This document shows, in pieces, positions 1 through 7,923 of a DNA stretch of 14,410 nucleotides. The translations under genes and the position numbers were made by a program. Position 1 is the stretch's first letter; each line of letters begins with the position of its first letter. Below the pieces are notes generated by a model. It made no database searches, was not told where the DNA came from, and saw nothing but the letters and a program-made list of their open reading frames with translations. The stretch is taken from assembly GCA_005879255.1 (NCBI GenBank), contig VBKY01000176.1, positions 1-14,410 of the forward strand, given 5' to 3'. The stretch comes from Deltaproteobacteria bacterium (GTDB taxonomy: Bacteria; Desulfobacterota_B; Binatia; UBA9968).

Positions 1-208
1 ATTGGCAGTGCCCATCGCAAATTCTATCGACAATAACGCGAAGGTCCAAGCCAGCCAAGAACTGGAGAAAATGGGCCAAAAGAAGATGAGAAGAGGATCA
101 AATACGATTCTGATAAGGCGAAAAACTTGAACGTTTTGGGAACTTTTCGCTATTATGGCCAAAAAGCCGAAAAAGTGGCACTTGGAATTTGATTTTATGA
201 GAGAAATT
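1..208. other. Left-edge DNA without a recognisable gene
   Basis: No convincing gene is visible. On the plus strand one frame is open from the window start to a TGA at 126-128 (about 41 codons). It is rich in Lys, Arg and Gln and could be the tail of a gene that begins outside the window, but I do not recognise it. The rest is AT-rich. If the adjacent tRNA fragment is a real attachment scar, this stretch lies on the CCA side, which is the side expected to be original chromosome. Confidence 0.3.
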
Positions 209-252
209 TGGAGCGGGCGACCGGGGTCGAACCGGCGACGTCAGCTTGGGAA
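209..252 (-). other. 3' half of tRNA-Gly(CCC), probable attachment-site scar
   Basis: Read on the minus strand, this starts with the anticodon loop TTCCCAA (anticodon CCC). It continues with the 3' side of the anticodon stem (GCTGA), a 4-nt variable region (CGTC), a T-arm GCCGG-TTCGACC-CCGGT that pairs along its stem, the 3' acceptor strand CGCCCGC, discriminator T and an encoded CCA. The 5' half (5' acceptor strand, D-arm, 5' anticodon stem) is absent; the adjoining bases are AT-rich and unrelated. The break sits exactly at the anticodon loop. Known biology: tyrosine-recombinase elements often use the segment from anticodon loop to tRNA 3' end as their attachment core and leave such a copy at one end. 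The fragment cannot be a working tRNA. Confidence 0.75.
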
Positions 253-253
253 T

Positions 254-280
254 TTTCTATAGAAATTGATACTTTCAATT
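254..280. repeat. Palindrome and inverted repeat beside the tRNA scar
   Basis: A perfect 12-nt palindrome TTTCTATAGAAA (254-265) begins two bases after the tRNA fragment. It runs into a 6-bp inverted repeat AATTGA (264-269) / TCAATT (275-280) with a 5-nt spacer. Such symmetry could be a recombinase or accessory-factor site, but the region is AT-rich and short palindromes arise by chance. No function is assigned. Confidence 0.3.
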
Positions 281-494
281 CTTAACTGACCCGCAAAATG
301 ATGCGTCCGCCGCAACACCAAAATCAACGCAGCCTCTCCGGCGTTTCTGCCCCTTCGCCCACCGAACTAAGAGAGGGCACAAAATAACGACCCATCGAGG
401 ACAGTTTTATTTTGTTATCCATGTTGCATCCAATATTGTTTCAAACTGATCATCTGTGATTTTCCTATAAGATCTACTGCGGTATGGTATACTT
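281..494. other. Non-coding stretch, no gene seen
   Basis: No start-plus-Shine-Dalgarno combination, RNA gene or known repeat is visible here. Together with 1-280 it makes nearly 500 bases without an intact gene, between a tRNA scar and a LysR remnant, as expected of eroding DNA at the edge of an island. Confidence 0.4.
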
Positions 495-650
495 GCGAAC
501 CCGCCGACGAGAAATCCGCCAGGGAGCGAATCTTATACGGCGTCTGTTTCCCGACGAAAACTCCAGAGAAAGCCGATGTACGGGGATAGGAAAATCGGTG
601 AGAACCTCACATAAAGCCGCGCCTTTGGACGTTTGCGAGCTTGAGTCCTC
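495..650 (-). pseudogene. Remnant of the C-terminal end of a LysR-family regulator
   Basis: One minus-strand frame encodes an FPIPVHRLSLEF segment matching FPIPVHPLSLVF near the C-terminus of the intact LysR at 10601-11506. Similarity continues in a second frame as IRSLADF against IRSLGDF, then degrades through further single-base losses around 507-520 and 497-503. The nucleotide alignment between 495-640 and 10608-10750 is plainly collinear. Only about the last 50 codons remain. The helix-turn-helix and most of the effector domain are missing, and the fragment abuts the SBP-1 stop codon. It is therefore a frame-broken relic of a paralogue, not a small gene. Confidence 0.8.
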
Positions 651-651
651 A

Positions 652-1776
652 TCATTCTGCTTTCGGAAATCCATACGCTTCTACTATTTTCCTTTCGTAC
701 TCTTGTACTTTTATGTAGTGGTCCCAATCGATTACCGATTTTCTCTTTCCCCTCGCTGCCTCTTCTTGAACGGTTCCACTGACAAACACTGATCCTTCAT
801 AAGGGCCAGCTTGATCCAATAGCTTCTGACCATCGGCGGATGCCAGGAACTCCAACCAGAGAAGTGCCGCGTAGGGGTGCTCCGCAGTCTTCAGTACGCT
901 GTATGTATCATTAAGCCGGACGGGAACAGGCTCAATGAGCTTGTAACCCAGAACGTCCGTCAAGTCCTTGGTCTTTGCCCTAAGGACAACGTCGAAGCTA
1001 GGGCCGATGTGAAGCGCGTGCTCTCCTGCGAGCATGGCGGCGACCACGCGGGTGTTGCCCCTCGCCCATACGCGTTTCTGGGCGGCCAGCTTGCGGGCGA
1101 AGTCGAGCGTCTTTTCAATTCCCCACGCCGGAACAAGGGCTGAGATATCCTTCGGCCGGATGTCGAGAACAAACTTTCGATCTGCGAACTCCGGCTTGAG
1201 AAAGCCCTCCCACGAAGACGGTACCTTATCCGCGGAGATTAGTTTTTTGTTGTAAGCCACGACTTGAATCCCACTGCCGATGGCCACGATGTTCCGATTG
1301 TTCGGATCGATCATCTGGAGGGGAATGTTCAGCACCTGTTGTTGCGCCATTCCCACGATGTCGAGTTTCTTTTGGTGCGGTAAGAATTCATTATAGTAAT
1401 CGTACGTAAGGTCGTTGACGTCCTGTCCTTTATTCAAACCGGCCTTTATCTCCTGTAATACCCGCGTGTACACTTCAGTGCCTTTTATTTCTGTGGCGCT
1501 AGTCTCAATGAAAGGAAACTTTTTCCGAAAGCCATCGCTCAAACGTTTTAGAATCCCCTCCGACATAGAAACAACCACGCGTAACTTGCCTGCCTGTTTA
1601 GCCCTGCTTACGATCTCGTCGTGTGTGACTACGAAAATGTAGCCCTTGGCCTCCGCATCTTTTTTCGCTCTTATTAAGGATTGGCTTGCTTCGGCGGCAA
1701 AGAGATTGGAATCCAATGACAGAACCAACACACCACTGACAAGGACGGCCCAGAATCTCGAGACAATAGCTTGCAT
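652..1776 (-). CDS. Extracellular solute-binding protein (SBP-1)
   Basis: Periplasmic SBP of the type 2 fold related to Fe(III)/thiamine/polyamine binders; it would deliver a small ligand to an ABC transporter. The 374-residue start ATG at 1776 is preferred because GGGGTGG lies just upstream; an in-frame earlier start at 1824 would put charged residues before the signal peptide. Residues 1-28 form a Sec signal peptide with probable cleavage at LFA-AEA and no lipobox Cys. The mature protein has the usual N-lobe opening (GKLRVVVSMSEG), a hinge segment near VVAYNKKL, and ends AYGFPKAE, a tail shared with SBP-2 and SBP-3. The conserved adjacent Tyr pair of ferric-binding FbpA/FutA proteins is not evident, so iron is not assumed. 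It is the last gene of the minus-strand cluster, 48 bases after SBP-2. No permease or ATPase is nearby. Confidence 0.85.
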   Translation of the reverse strand: MQAIVSRFWAVLVSGVLVLSLDSNLFAAEASQSLIRAKKDAEAKGYIFVVTHDEIVSRAKQAGKLRVVVSMSEGILKRLSDGFRKKFPFIETSATEIKGTEVYTRVLQEIKAGLNKGQDVNDLTYDYYNEFLPHQKKLDIVGMAQQQVLNIPLQMIDPNNRNIVAIGSGIQVVAYNKKLISADKVPSSWEGFLKPEFADRKFVLDIRPKDISALVPAWGIEKTLDFARKLAAQKRVWARGNTRVVAAMLAGEHALHIGPSFDVVLRAKTKDLTDVLGYKLIEPVPVRLNDTYSVLKTAEHPYAALLWLEFLASADGQKLLDQAGPYEGSVFVSGTVQEEAARGKRKSVIDWDHYIKVQEYERKIVEAYGFPKAE

Positions 1777-1824
1777 AGCATCCACCCCGCGCTCGGCTCG
1801 CTCGATTCGCAAATACCCGTTCAA

Positions 1825-2925
1825 TTATTTCGACTCAGCCTTTGGGAAGCCGTACGCTTCGACAACCTTTGCCTCCCATTCCGCAATCCGTTGTTGATGG
1901 TCCCAACTCACGACGGAAACCTGTTTCCCTCTAAGATGTTGCTCGATCGCCCCGCCCCGCACAAAAACAGACGACCCCAGAGGTTCATGATCATCAGCCA
2001 TTTTCTGCGCTTCCAGGCTGGCCATCCATTCAAGCCATAGAAGCGCGGCATTCTGACTCTGAGATGTCGCTTGTATTCCTTGGAGGCCGCTTAAACGAAC
2101 GGGCACCGGTTGCAAAATTACGTATTGCAACGCGCGTGACGAATCTTTCATTTGCGCTCGCGTTAGCTGCGAGAAGTTTATGCCCAAGGTCAACGGCACT
2201 TCGCCTGCTTGGACCAAAGACAGGGCCCGGATTCCGCCGCGAATCCACACGGGCTGTTGAGTGGCCAACTTGCGCGCAAACTCCAATGTCTTTTCCAATC
2301 CCCAGGCAGGCACCAACGACGCCACTCCAGTGGGAGTTATGTCCAGGGTAAATTTCCGACCTTTCCATTCTGGCTTTAAAAGGTCTTCCCAACTTCGAGG
2401 AGCGGGATTAGCACCGAGAAGTTTCTTGTTGTAAGCGGTCACGTGAAAACGGCTGAAAAAGGCGAGAGTGTTATCGATCATCGGAGGAGGGATCTGTAAA
2501 ACTTTACGCTCGGCCATTTCGAGAATGTCGAGCTTTGCAAGGTAAGGACCGTACTCGGTGTAATATTCGCCAAATAGCCGGTGGATATCCCAGTCTTTGG
2601 CACCGCTTTTGATTTCGAGAAAGTTCCGTTGGGCAGCGTCCGTCCCCAGAAATTCTTGCACCATGAGATCAACAAATGGATATTTCTTAGTAAATCCCGC
2701 CGTCGTAGTCTTGATGGTTGCCGGCTCCATGCCTGCTAGAACGCGAAGTCGCTTTTATGCTTTCGCTTTGGCGACGATATCATCATGATTTGTAATCAGG
2801 GCGTACCCTCTTGCCGAGGCTTCCTCTTTTGCCGTTGGCAGCGAAGAACCTGCCGATGCAGCGTAAGCAACGTCAGAAAGGCTTAGCAGGAAGAGAAACC
2901 CGGTCGCTCCGAGAAAGACTTTCAT
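1825..2925 (-). pseudogene. Extracellular solute-binding protein (SBP-2), interrupted by an in-frame TAA
   Basis: Paralogue of SBP-1 and SBP-3. It starts at ATG 2925 behind GAGAGGA and has a clear Sec signal peptide (MKVFLGATGFLFLLSLSDVA, then YA-AS). After 56 codons a TAA at 2755-2757 stops translation; the same frame then stays open to 1827. Aligned with SBP-3, the residues around the stop read AKAKA-stop-KRLRV against GAKKEGKLRV. The TAA therefore replaces a Glu codon, consistent with a single GAA-to-TAA change (plus-strand C to A at 2757). The remaining 309 codons keep paralogue-like sequence (KKYPFVDL, AYNKKLL, VVEAYGFPKAE) with no other break. Restart at ATG 2730 would give a 301-residue protein without a signal peptide. 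The loss is either recent or a sequencing error. Confidence 0.85.
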
Positions 2926-2987
2926 CGTCCTCTCAATTATTAAAATCATCACGAGCTCGCTACAACGGGTCCGCCACCTTCACATCG

Positions 2988-4115
2988 CTACTTTACCTCA
3001 GCGTTTGGAAACCCAAAAGCCTTCAACGTGTTCTGCTCCCACCGCGGCGTGTTGTGCAGCGTATCCCAGTTATTCACAGACAGTTTCTTTCCCTGAATCA
3101 CTTTTTTCAGTTCTGATTCCGCAGCGTAGATGGATAGATTCATCGGTTCATGGCTGTTGATGAGGCTCTGTCCCTCAGGAGTTACCTGAAACTCGAGCCA
3201 CAATAGGGCGGAATAGGGGCGTGGAGCGGTAACGGGTAAAGCCGCAAATTCATGCAACCTCACCGGCACAGGCTCAATAATCTTGCATGCTACGGAAGTG
3301 TCTGGATCATTTCTGGCAGGTCGAAGGCAAGAGTGATAGTAAGCCAGATGAAGCATCGGGTGCTCTCCAGCCGCGAGTACCACGACTGTGCGGCTTTGCC
3401 CTCGAACCCAGACGGGTTGTTGCGCTGCGATTTTTCCTGCGTAGTCGAACGCCCACTTCTCTCCCAAACCTGCAGCCAGCGCGGCAAAGCCTTGAGGACG
3501 AAGATCGACCATGAATTTTTTCCCTTTGAACTCTGGTTTGAGGAAATCTTCCCAGCTATTCGGAATTTTCTCTTCAGAGATGAGTTTCCTGTTGTATCCA
3601 ATTGCGAATATGGCGCTGCCAATGCTCATGATGTTGCGGTTTTTCGGGTCGATCATCGCCGGCGGGATCGCCAATACGTTTTGCGTCGCCATTCCTAACA
3701 GATCTATTTTCTTCAAGTACGGAATGTATTCAGTCCAAAAATCCGCAACCATCGGAAAAACGTCCCAGTCTCTGGCTGTTCCGGCCTTTAATTCGAGGAG
3801 AAATCTTTGTGGAGCATCGGTACCAGTCAACTCTTGGAAATAAACGTCGACAAAAGGATACCGCTTTTTGAATGCCGCAGTCATCGCCTTATAGGTGGTC
3901 GAAGAAAAAGAACCCAAAACACGCAGCTTGCCCTCTTTTTTGGCTCCATTAAGGATTTCATCGTGAGTGGAATAGAAGCTGTATCCCCCAGCTTCAGATT
4001 GCTGCCGCGTGCTGCCCGGTGTTGCGTCACCTGAAGCGGCAAGGAGGAAAGGAGCCGTCGCCAAAAAGCTCACGAAGGCGAGCATTGCGAGTACGCGCAT
4101 AATGTTTTTATACAT
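2988..4115 (-). CDS. Extracellular solute-binding protein (SBP-3)
   Basis: Third tandem SBP, about 375 residues. The start is uncertain. ATG 4115 (MYKNIMRVLAML) is chosen. TTG at 4130 and ATG at 4100 are in the same frame and none has a strong Shine-Dalgarno. A hydrophobic Sec signal covers about residues 8-26, with cleavage near LLA-AS and no lipobox. The mature part follows the SBP-1/SBP-2 pattern: HDEILNGAKKEGKLRVLGSF, KKRYPFVDVYFQEL, a DPKNRNIMSIGSA block also found in SBP-1, IGYNRKLIS at the hinge, EPVPVRLHE, and the tail AFGFPNAEVK. It is intact at the Glu codon that is a stop in SBP-2. It lies 105 bases after amidohydrolase A and 62 before SBP-2. Ligand unknown; an organic anion or aromatic acid is a guess from the enzyme neighbours. 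Confidence 0.85.
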   Translation of the reverse strand: MYKNIMRVLAMLAFVSFLATAPFLLAASGDATPGSTRQQSEAGGYSFYSTHDEILNGAKKEGKLRVLGSFSSTTYKAMTAAFKKRYPFVDVYFQELTGTDAPQRFLLELKAGTARDWDVFPMVADFWTEYIPYLKKIDLLGMATQNVLAIPPAMIDPKNRNIMSIGSAIFAIGYNRKLISEEKIPNSWEDFLKPEFKGKKFMVDLRPQGFAALAAGLGEKWAFDYAGKIAAQQPVWVRGQSRTVVVLAAGEHPMLHLAYYHSCLRPARNDPDTSVACKIIEPVPVRLHEFAALPVTAPRPYSALLWLEFQVTPEGQSLINSHEPMNLSIYAAESELKKVIQGKKLSVNNWDTLHNTPRWEQNTLKAFGFPNAEVK

Positions 4116-4220
4116 GATGATTTGCTTCAATTACTGGCGAACCGTCTAAGATGCGACCTAGACCAAGAGTCCATGTCTTCCGCCGACGCAGTGTTGTTCG
4201 ATCAAATAGAACGATGATAG

Positions 4221-5387
4221 TTAGGTCGTGGCGCATTCGGAATATCTGGCGTAGTACTTCACTGCATTGTCCCAGAACAGCTTCCGCTTGATGTTATCCG
4301 GTAAATCCCACGCCATCACTGTTTCCACCGCTTTGGGAAACCAGCTCTCTCGGTGAGGATAGTCTGAGGCATACATCAAGATGTCCGGGCCAATCAGATC
4401 GATGACACTCTTAGTGAGTCTTTCGCCTTCGGACATTTCAATGCTTTGAAAGTATCGTCCGCTAAGCATATATTCACTTGGCTTCATCTTTAACTTCGGC
4501 ATATATCTAGCGAACCCCTGGGCGTGCTCATCCATCCTGGTCATCCAAAACGGTAGCCAGCCGTGCCCTGCCTCCAGTGTCCCGATTCGAAGCTTCGGAT
4601 AACGATCCATTACTCCGGCCCCTATCAATGCCGCCGTATTCCGCTCTCCACACCACGAATGCGCCACTGAGCGCTGCACGAAATAATTGTCCCATGTATC
4701 GTCTCCACCTGGCGCATAAGGCGGCATAGCTGTAAACGTATGCAACGCAACCGACAGATTATGGTATTGGGAGGCAGCCCACACGGGCTCGAGGTCCGGG
4801 TGGTCTAGCGGAGCTTTGCTGGGCGCATACACGAAAACCGCCAGGGGCCAGTCTTCTTTAGCACAACGCTCGATCTCGCTCAGGCTGTTCTCAATGTCAC
4901 GAAAGCAAACGATGATCACGCCTTTGATCCGAGTCGGGTATGCACCGCAGTAATCGGCCATCCACCTGTTGTAGGCGCGGTACATGCTCATCTCTAGCTC
5001 GACGTCATCACCTGCCGTGAAAGTGCCGAACCAGGACGAGGGAAGCGTCAGATTGACATCCACTCCCTCCCGATCCATGTCTTTGATTCGCTCCGCTGGA
5101 TCGACCTCCGCCTCCGGCAGCGGCAGGTCGGCAGGATATTTCCGGTCGGCAACGTCGCGCGAGGTGCGAGGGCGCTCGGGCTCAGGGCCGGCAGACCCGA
5201 GCTTGCGCCGATAGTTCCGACGACCAAATGTGTACTCCACATGGCCGTTCAGTGAGTTTACAAGTTTGTAGCGTTCCCAGCTCTCGAGTTTTTGCTTCTC
5301 GGATTTCGAAAGGTAGCGCTCCAAAATATCTGCGGCCGGACCCACGTGCGTGTCAGAGTCGAATATCTTGAATCCGTTCCTGGCCAT
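4221..5387 (-). CDS. Amidohydrolase-2 family metal-dependent hydrolase (A)
   Basis: 388 residues, typical for this TIM-barrel family (PF04909 type), which hydrolyses or decarboxylates small organic acids in the cytoplasm. Visible candidate metal and catalytic residues are D12-x-H14 (DSDTHVGP, in place of HxH), H216 in VALHTF, H275 in LEAGHGWLPF and D342 in ASDYPH. A conserved NLTLPSSWFGTF stretch near residues 112-123 is shared with copy B and may shape the active site. The ATG at 5387 follows GGAGG by seven bases. No signal peptide. It is a tandem duplicate of B immediately upstream, identical at most aligned positions, with the main difference in the loop at about residues 45-90. Close relatives in databases are often labelled only 'amidohydrolase' or 'predicted metal-dependent hydrolase of the TIM-barrel fold'. 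Substrate unknown. Confidence 0.9.
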   Translation of the reverse strand: MARNGFKIFDSDTHVGPAADILERYLSKSEKQKLESWERYKLVNSLNGHVEYTFGRRNYRRKLGSAGPEPERPRTSRDVADRKYPADLPLPEAEVDPAERIKDMDREGVDVNLTLPSSWFGTFTAGDDVELEMSMYRAYNRWMADYCGAYPTRIKGVIIVCFRDIENSLSEIERCAKEDWPLAVFVYAPSKAPLDHPDLEPVWAASQYHNLSVALHTFTAMPPYAPGGDDTWDNYFVQRSVAHSWCGERNTAALIGAGVMDRYPKLRIGTLEAGHGWLPFWMTRMDEHAQGFARYMPKLKMKPSEYMLSGRYFQSIEMSEGERLTKSVIDLIGPDILMYASDYPHRESWFPKAVETVMAWDLPDNIKRKLFWDNAVKYYARYSECATT

Positions 5388-5448
5388 CTCGTCCTCCAGT
5401 CTACGCTAATCGGCTAAAACGATTTGTATCCCTCAGTTGGTGGCTGCC

Positions 5449-5464
5449 CCGATTCCGCAATCGG
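5449..5464. repeat. Short inverted repeat between the two amidohydrolases
   Basis: CCGATT-CCGC-AATCGG is a perfect 6-bp stem with a 4-nt loop in the 148-base gap between amidohydrolases B and A. A 7-nt pair CTCAGTT (5432-5438) / AACTGAG (5504-5510) surrounds it. No T-run follows on either strand, so it is not a standard terminator. It might be an mRNA processing or stabilising hairpin within the operon. Confidence 0.35.
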
Positions 5465-5535
5465 AGACAGCAAAAACGAGAGCTTCAATACCACGCGATG
5501 TTTAACTGAGAGCTAGAAGCGAGCGTGGCGGGTTG

Positions 5536-6717
5536 CTACGCAACTGCTGTCTCTCGAGCAACGGGGCTGTCGCCCGAATATCTGGCGTAGTACTTCACCG
5601 CGTTGTCCCAGAAAAGCTTTCGCTTGATGCGCTCGGGCATGTCCCACGCCATTACCGTTTCGACAGATTTCGGATACCAGCTCTCCGCGTGGGGATAGTC
5701 CGACGCGTACATGAGGATATCCTCGCCGAGGATATCGATCACGCTCTTCGTCAACTTTTCTCCCTCCGACATTTCGATGCTCTGGTAGTAATTGCCATTC
5801 AACACGTAGTCGCCGGGCTTCATCTTTAGAGGCGGAAGGGCTTTCGAGTGCGATCGGGCATGCTCATCCATTCTTGTCATCCAGAACGGCAGCCAACTGT
5901 GCCCCGCTTCCAGGGTTCCTATGCGAAGCTTCGGGTACCGATCCATCACCCCGGCTCCTATCAGTGCCGCCATGTTTCGTTGCCCGCACCAGGAATGAGC
6001 GGCGCAGCGCTGTAGCCAATGGTTGTCCCATGTATCCTGTCCGCCGGGTGAATAGGGCGGCATCTGCGTAAACGTGTGCAGCGCGACCGATAGATCATGA
6101 TGCTGGCAGGCAGCCCATACCGGCTCCAGGTTCGGGTGGTCTAGCGGGACGCCCGTCGGCGCGTAGACGAATGCGGCAAGCGGCCAATCCTCCTTGGCCT
6201 GGCGCTCGAGCTCCTGCAAACTGTTCGCCAGATCACGGTAGCAGACAAGGATTACGCCTTTGATGCGGCTAGGATAAGGCGCGCAATAATCGGCCATCCA
6301 CCTGTGGTAGGCGCGGTACATGGCCGCTTCCAGCTCCACATCTTCGTTCGCCGTGAACGTACCGAACCACGAGGAGGGAAGCGTCAAATTGACGTCCACG
6401 CCTTCGCGGTCCATATCCTTGATCCGCTCACTGGGATTGACCTCTGCTTCGGGCAACGGCTCCTCATACTTGAGTGATCCGCCGAAGCGAGTCTTGCGCC
6501 CGTGATCCGGTTCGGGCGCTGCAGACCCGAGCCGGCGAAGGAACTTCCGATCATACCGCCTGTACAGGGTATGGCCGTTCCTGGGGTCCACCCACTTGTA
6601 AGGTTCCCACGAATCAAGCTTCCGCCTCTCGCTCTCAGTGAGATACTTCTCCAGGACATCCCCGGCCGGACCTATATGCGTATCGGAGTCGAAGATCTTG
6701 AAACCATTTCTTGCCAT
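5536..6717 (-). CDS. Amidohydrolase-2 family metal-dependent hydrolase (B)
   Basis: 393-residue TIM-barrel hydrolase, tandem paralogue of A. The start at ATG 6717 (MARNGFKIFD, the same N-terminus as A) is preferred over an in-frame TTG 18 bases upstream because the Shine-Dalgarno AAGGAG lies between them. Candidate ligands are D12-x-H14 (DSDTHIGP), H214 (VALHTF), H273 (LEAGHSWLPF) and D340 with H343 (ASDYPH). It ends with an extra tail after YARYSGD, slightly longer than A. All candidate active-site residues are conserved between copies, so both should be active. Divergence is concentrated around residues 42-90, upstream of the barrel core, suggesting altered substrate range rather than decay. 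It sits 71 bases downstream of SBP-4, probably in the same transcript. Confidence 0.9.
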   Translation of the reverse strand: MARNGFKIFDSDTHIGPAGDVLEKYLTESERRKLDSWEPYKWVDPRNGHTLYRRYDRKFLRRLGSAAPEPDHGRKTRFGGSLKYEEPLPEAEVNPSERIKDMDREGVDVNLTLPSSWFGTFTANEDVELEAAMYRAYHRWMADYCAPYPSRIKGVILVCYRDLANSLQELERQAKEDWPLAAFVYAPTGVPLDHPNLEPVWAACQHHDLSVALHTFTQMPPYSPGGQDTWDNHWLQRCAAHSWCGQRNMAALIGAGVMDRYPKLRIGTLEAGHSWLPFWMTRMDEHARSHSKALPPLKMKPGDYVLNGNYYQSIEMSEGEKLTKSVIDILGEDILMYASDYPHAESWYPKSVETVMAWDMPERIKRKLFWDNAVKYYARYSGDSPVARETAVA

Positions 6718-6788
6718 GTGCTTTCTCCTTCCCAAGATCGATATGGCGTACGTACCCAGGTAACTGCATCCACTCGCTTATGAAAGTC

Positions 6789-7868
6789 TTACCGAGTCGG
6801 AATGAAGATTTCCCGAAACTCCTTAATAAGAGGCTTTTCTACTTTCGGGTCAATCAAGTCCATGTCAACGAGACGGCTTTTCTTCTGCATCAATTCTGGA
6901 AATCGCTGCTTCACGCCATTGCGTGCCACGACACGGCCGAAGGAGGTCACGATGCTTTGGCCCTCTTCGGAAAGCGACCAGTCCAAAAAGAGCGCTGCGG
7001 CATGAGGATGTGGCGCGTACCGCGCCAGCATGATCATATTGGCCTGCGAGAAGTAGGGGTCGAGCGCCACCCAGTCGAGTGGGGCGCCCTTTTCTTTTAG
7101 CTCAAGCGCCGAATTGCCCGAGAGAGTAATACCAATTGCGCCTTCACCCGCCACAAGCATCTGCGCCACGTTTGTTCTGCCTCGCTGCATGGAAAGATTC
7201 TGTTGGGCGAGACGTTTCATGTACTGCACACCTCTCTCCCTGCCAAAGTGTCGCATCAGGACGCCGTACCATTCATAGGGCTCGTCGTCCATAAGCATCT
7301 CGCCCTTCCACTTCGGGTTCAGTAAGTCCTCATAATTTTTCGGCGCCTCGCTGCGCTTTACCCGATTCGTGTTGTAACCCAAAACAATTGGAGTGATATA
7401 GAACGAAGTAAAATAACCTTCCTTGTCTTTGTAGTCTGCCGGAAAGAACTCCCGCTGAGGCGAATGGTAGGGGTCCAGCGCGCCAAAGGCCTTCATGGGC
7501 GCCCCCTGCGCGGCAGATATGTTGATGACATCCACCGCGTTTCTTTTGGCCTGAAGCTCTGTTTGAACCTTGGCGATCGCTCGCTCTCCGGAAGAACGAT
7601 AGGTGTTAACCTTAATAAACGGATAACGATTGCTGAAGGCTTTGGAAAGTGTCTCTATTTGAGTCACGCTCATAGAGCTATAAAACGTTACTTCTCCTTC
7701 CGCCTTGGCCTTTTCTGCTAACAAATCCTGCCTTTTTTCGGGAGTGAGTTTGTTTATTCGGGCGAGTAGCTGGCCAGCGGTGTCCTGGGAGAATACTGCC
7801 GCCGAATGAAAAAGCCCAAGCACCAGCAATATGCAAAGCAGCACAAAGTTCGTATTCGCTCGCTTCAT
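6789..7868 (-). CDS. Fe(III)-type ABC transporter substrate-binding protein (SBP-4)
   Basis: 359-residue periplasmic binding protein of the AfuA/FbpA-like type 2 fold. Two adjacent ATG codons exist (7871 and 7868). GGAGG ends one base before the first, so the second fits better. The signal peptide spans about residues 1-27 (FVLLCILLVLGLFHSAAVFS, cleavage near VFS-Q), with no lipobox. The mature protein opens with GEVTFYSSMSVTQIETLSKAF and has the hinge LGYNTNRV and the late block HPHAAALFLDWSLSEEGQ that typify the family. It is only distantly related to SBP-1 to SBP-3. The paired Tyr ligand motif of true ferric binders is not obvious, so the iron label reflects fold only. It lies between the CapA-like gene (55 bases upstream) and amidohydrolase B. 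Confidence 0.85.
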   Translation of the reverse strand: MKRANTNFVLLCILLVLGLFHSAAVFSQDTAGQLLARINKLTPEKRQDLLAEKAKAEGEVTFYSSMSVTQIETLSKAFSNRYPFIKVNTYRSSGERAIAKVQTELQAKRNAVDVINISAAQGAPMKAFGALDPYHSPQREFFPADYKDKEGYFTSFYITPIVLGYNTNRVKRSEAPKNYEDLLNPKWKGEMLMDDEPYEWYGVLMRHFGRERGVQYMKRLAQQNLSMQRGRTNVAQMLVAGEGAIGITLSGNSALELKEKGAPLDWVALDPYFSQANMIMLARYAPHPHAAALFLDWSLSEEGQSIVTSFGRVVARNGVKQRFPELMQKKSRLVDMDLIDPKVEKPLIKEFREIFIPTR

Positions 7869-7923
7869 CATTCCTCCGTCGAGGCTGGTGTCTCGGCATC
7901 CGCGGGAAATTCAGACATGTCGG

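Noticed and set aside
474..674. 66-codon minus-strand open frame as a small gene
   Set aside because: It overlaps the 3' end of SBP-1, and its recognisable part is a LysR C-terminus that loses frame; it is a relic, not a gene.
2755..2757. Recoded stop such as selenocysteine or pyrrolysine
   Set aside because: The codon is TAA, not TGA or TAG, and the paralogue residue is Glu, so a nonsense change is the simpler reading.
3252..3698. 148-codon plus-strand open frame opposite SBP-3
   Set aside because: It lies wholly antisense to a clear SBP gene with signal peptide and paralogues, has no recognisable domain, and is explained as a shadow frame.
5449..5464. Rho-independent terminator between amidohydrolases B and A
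   Set aside because: The stem is only 6 bp and no T-run follows on either strand.
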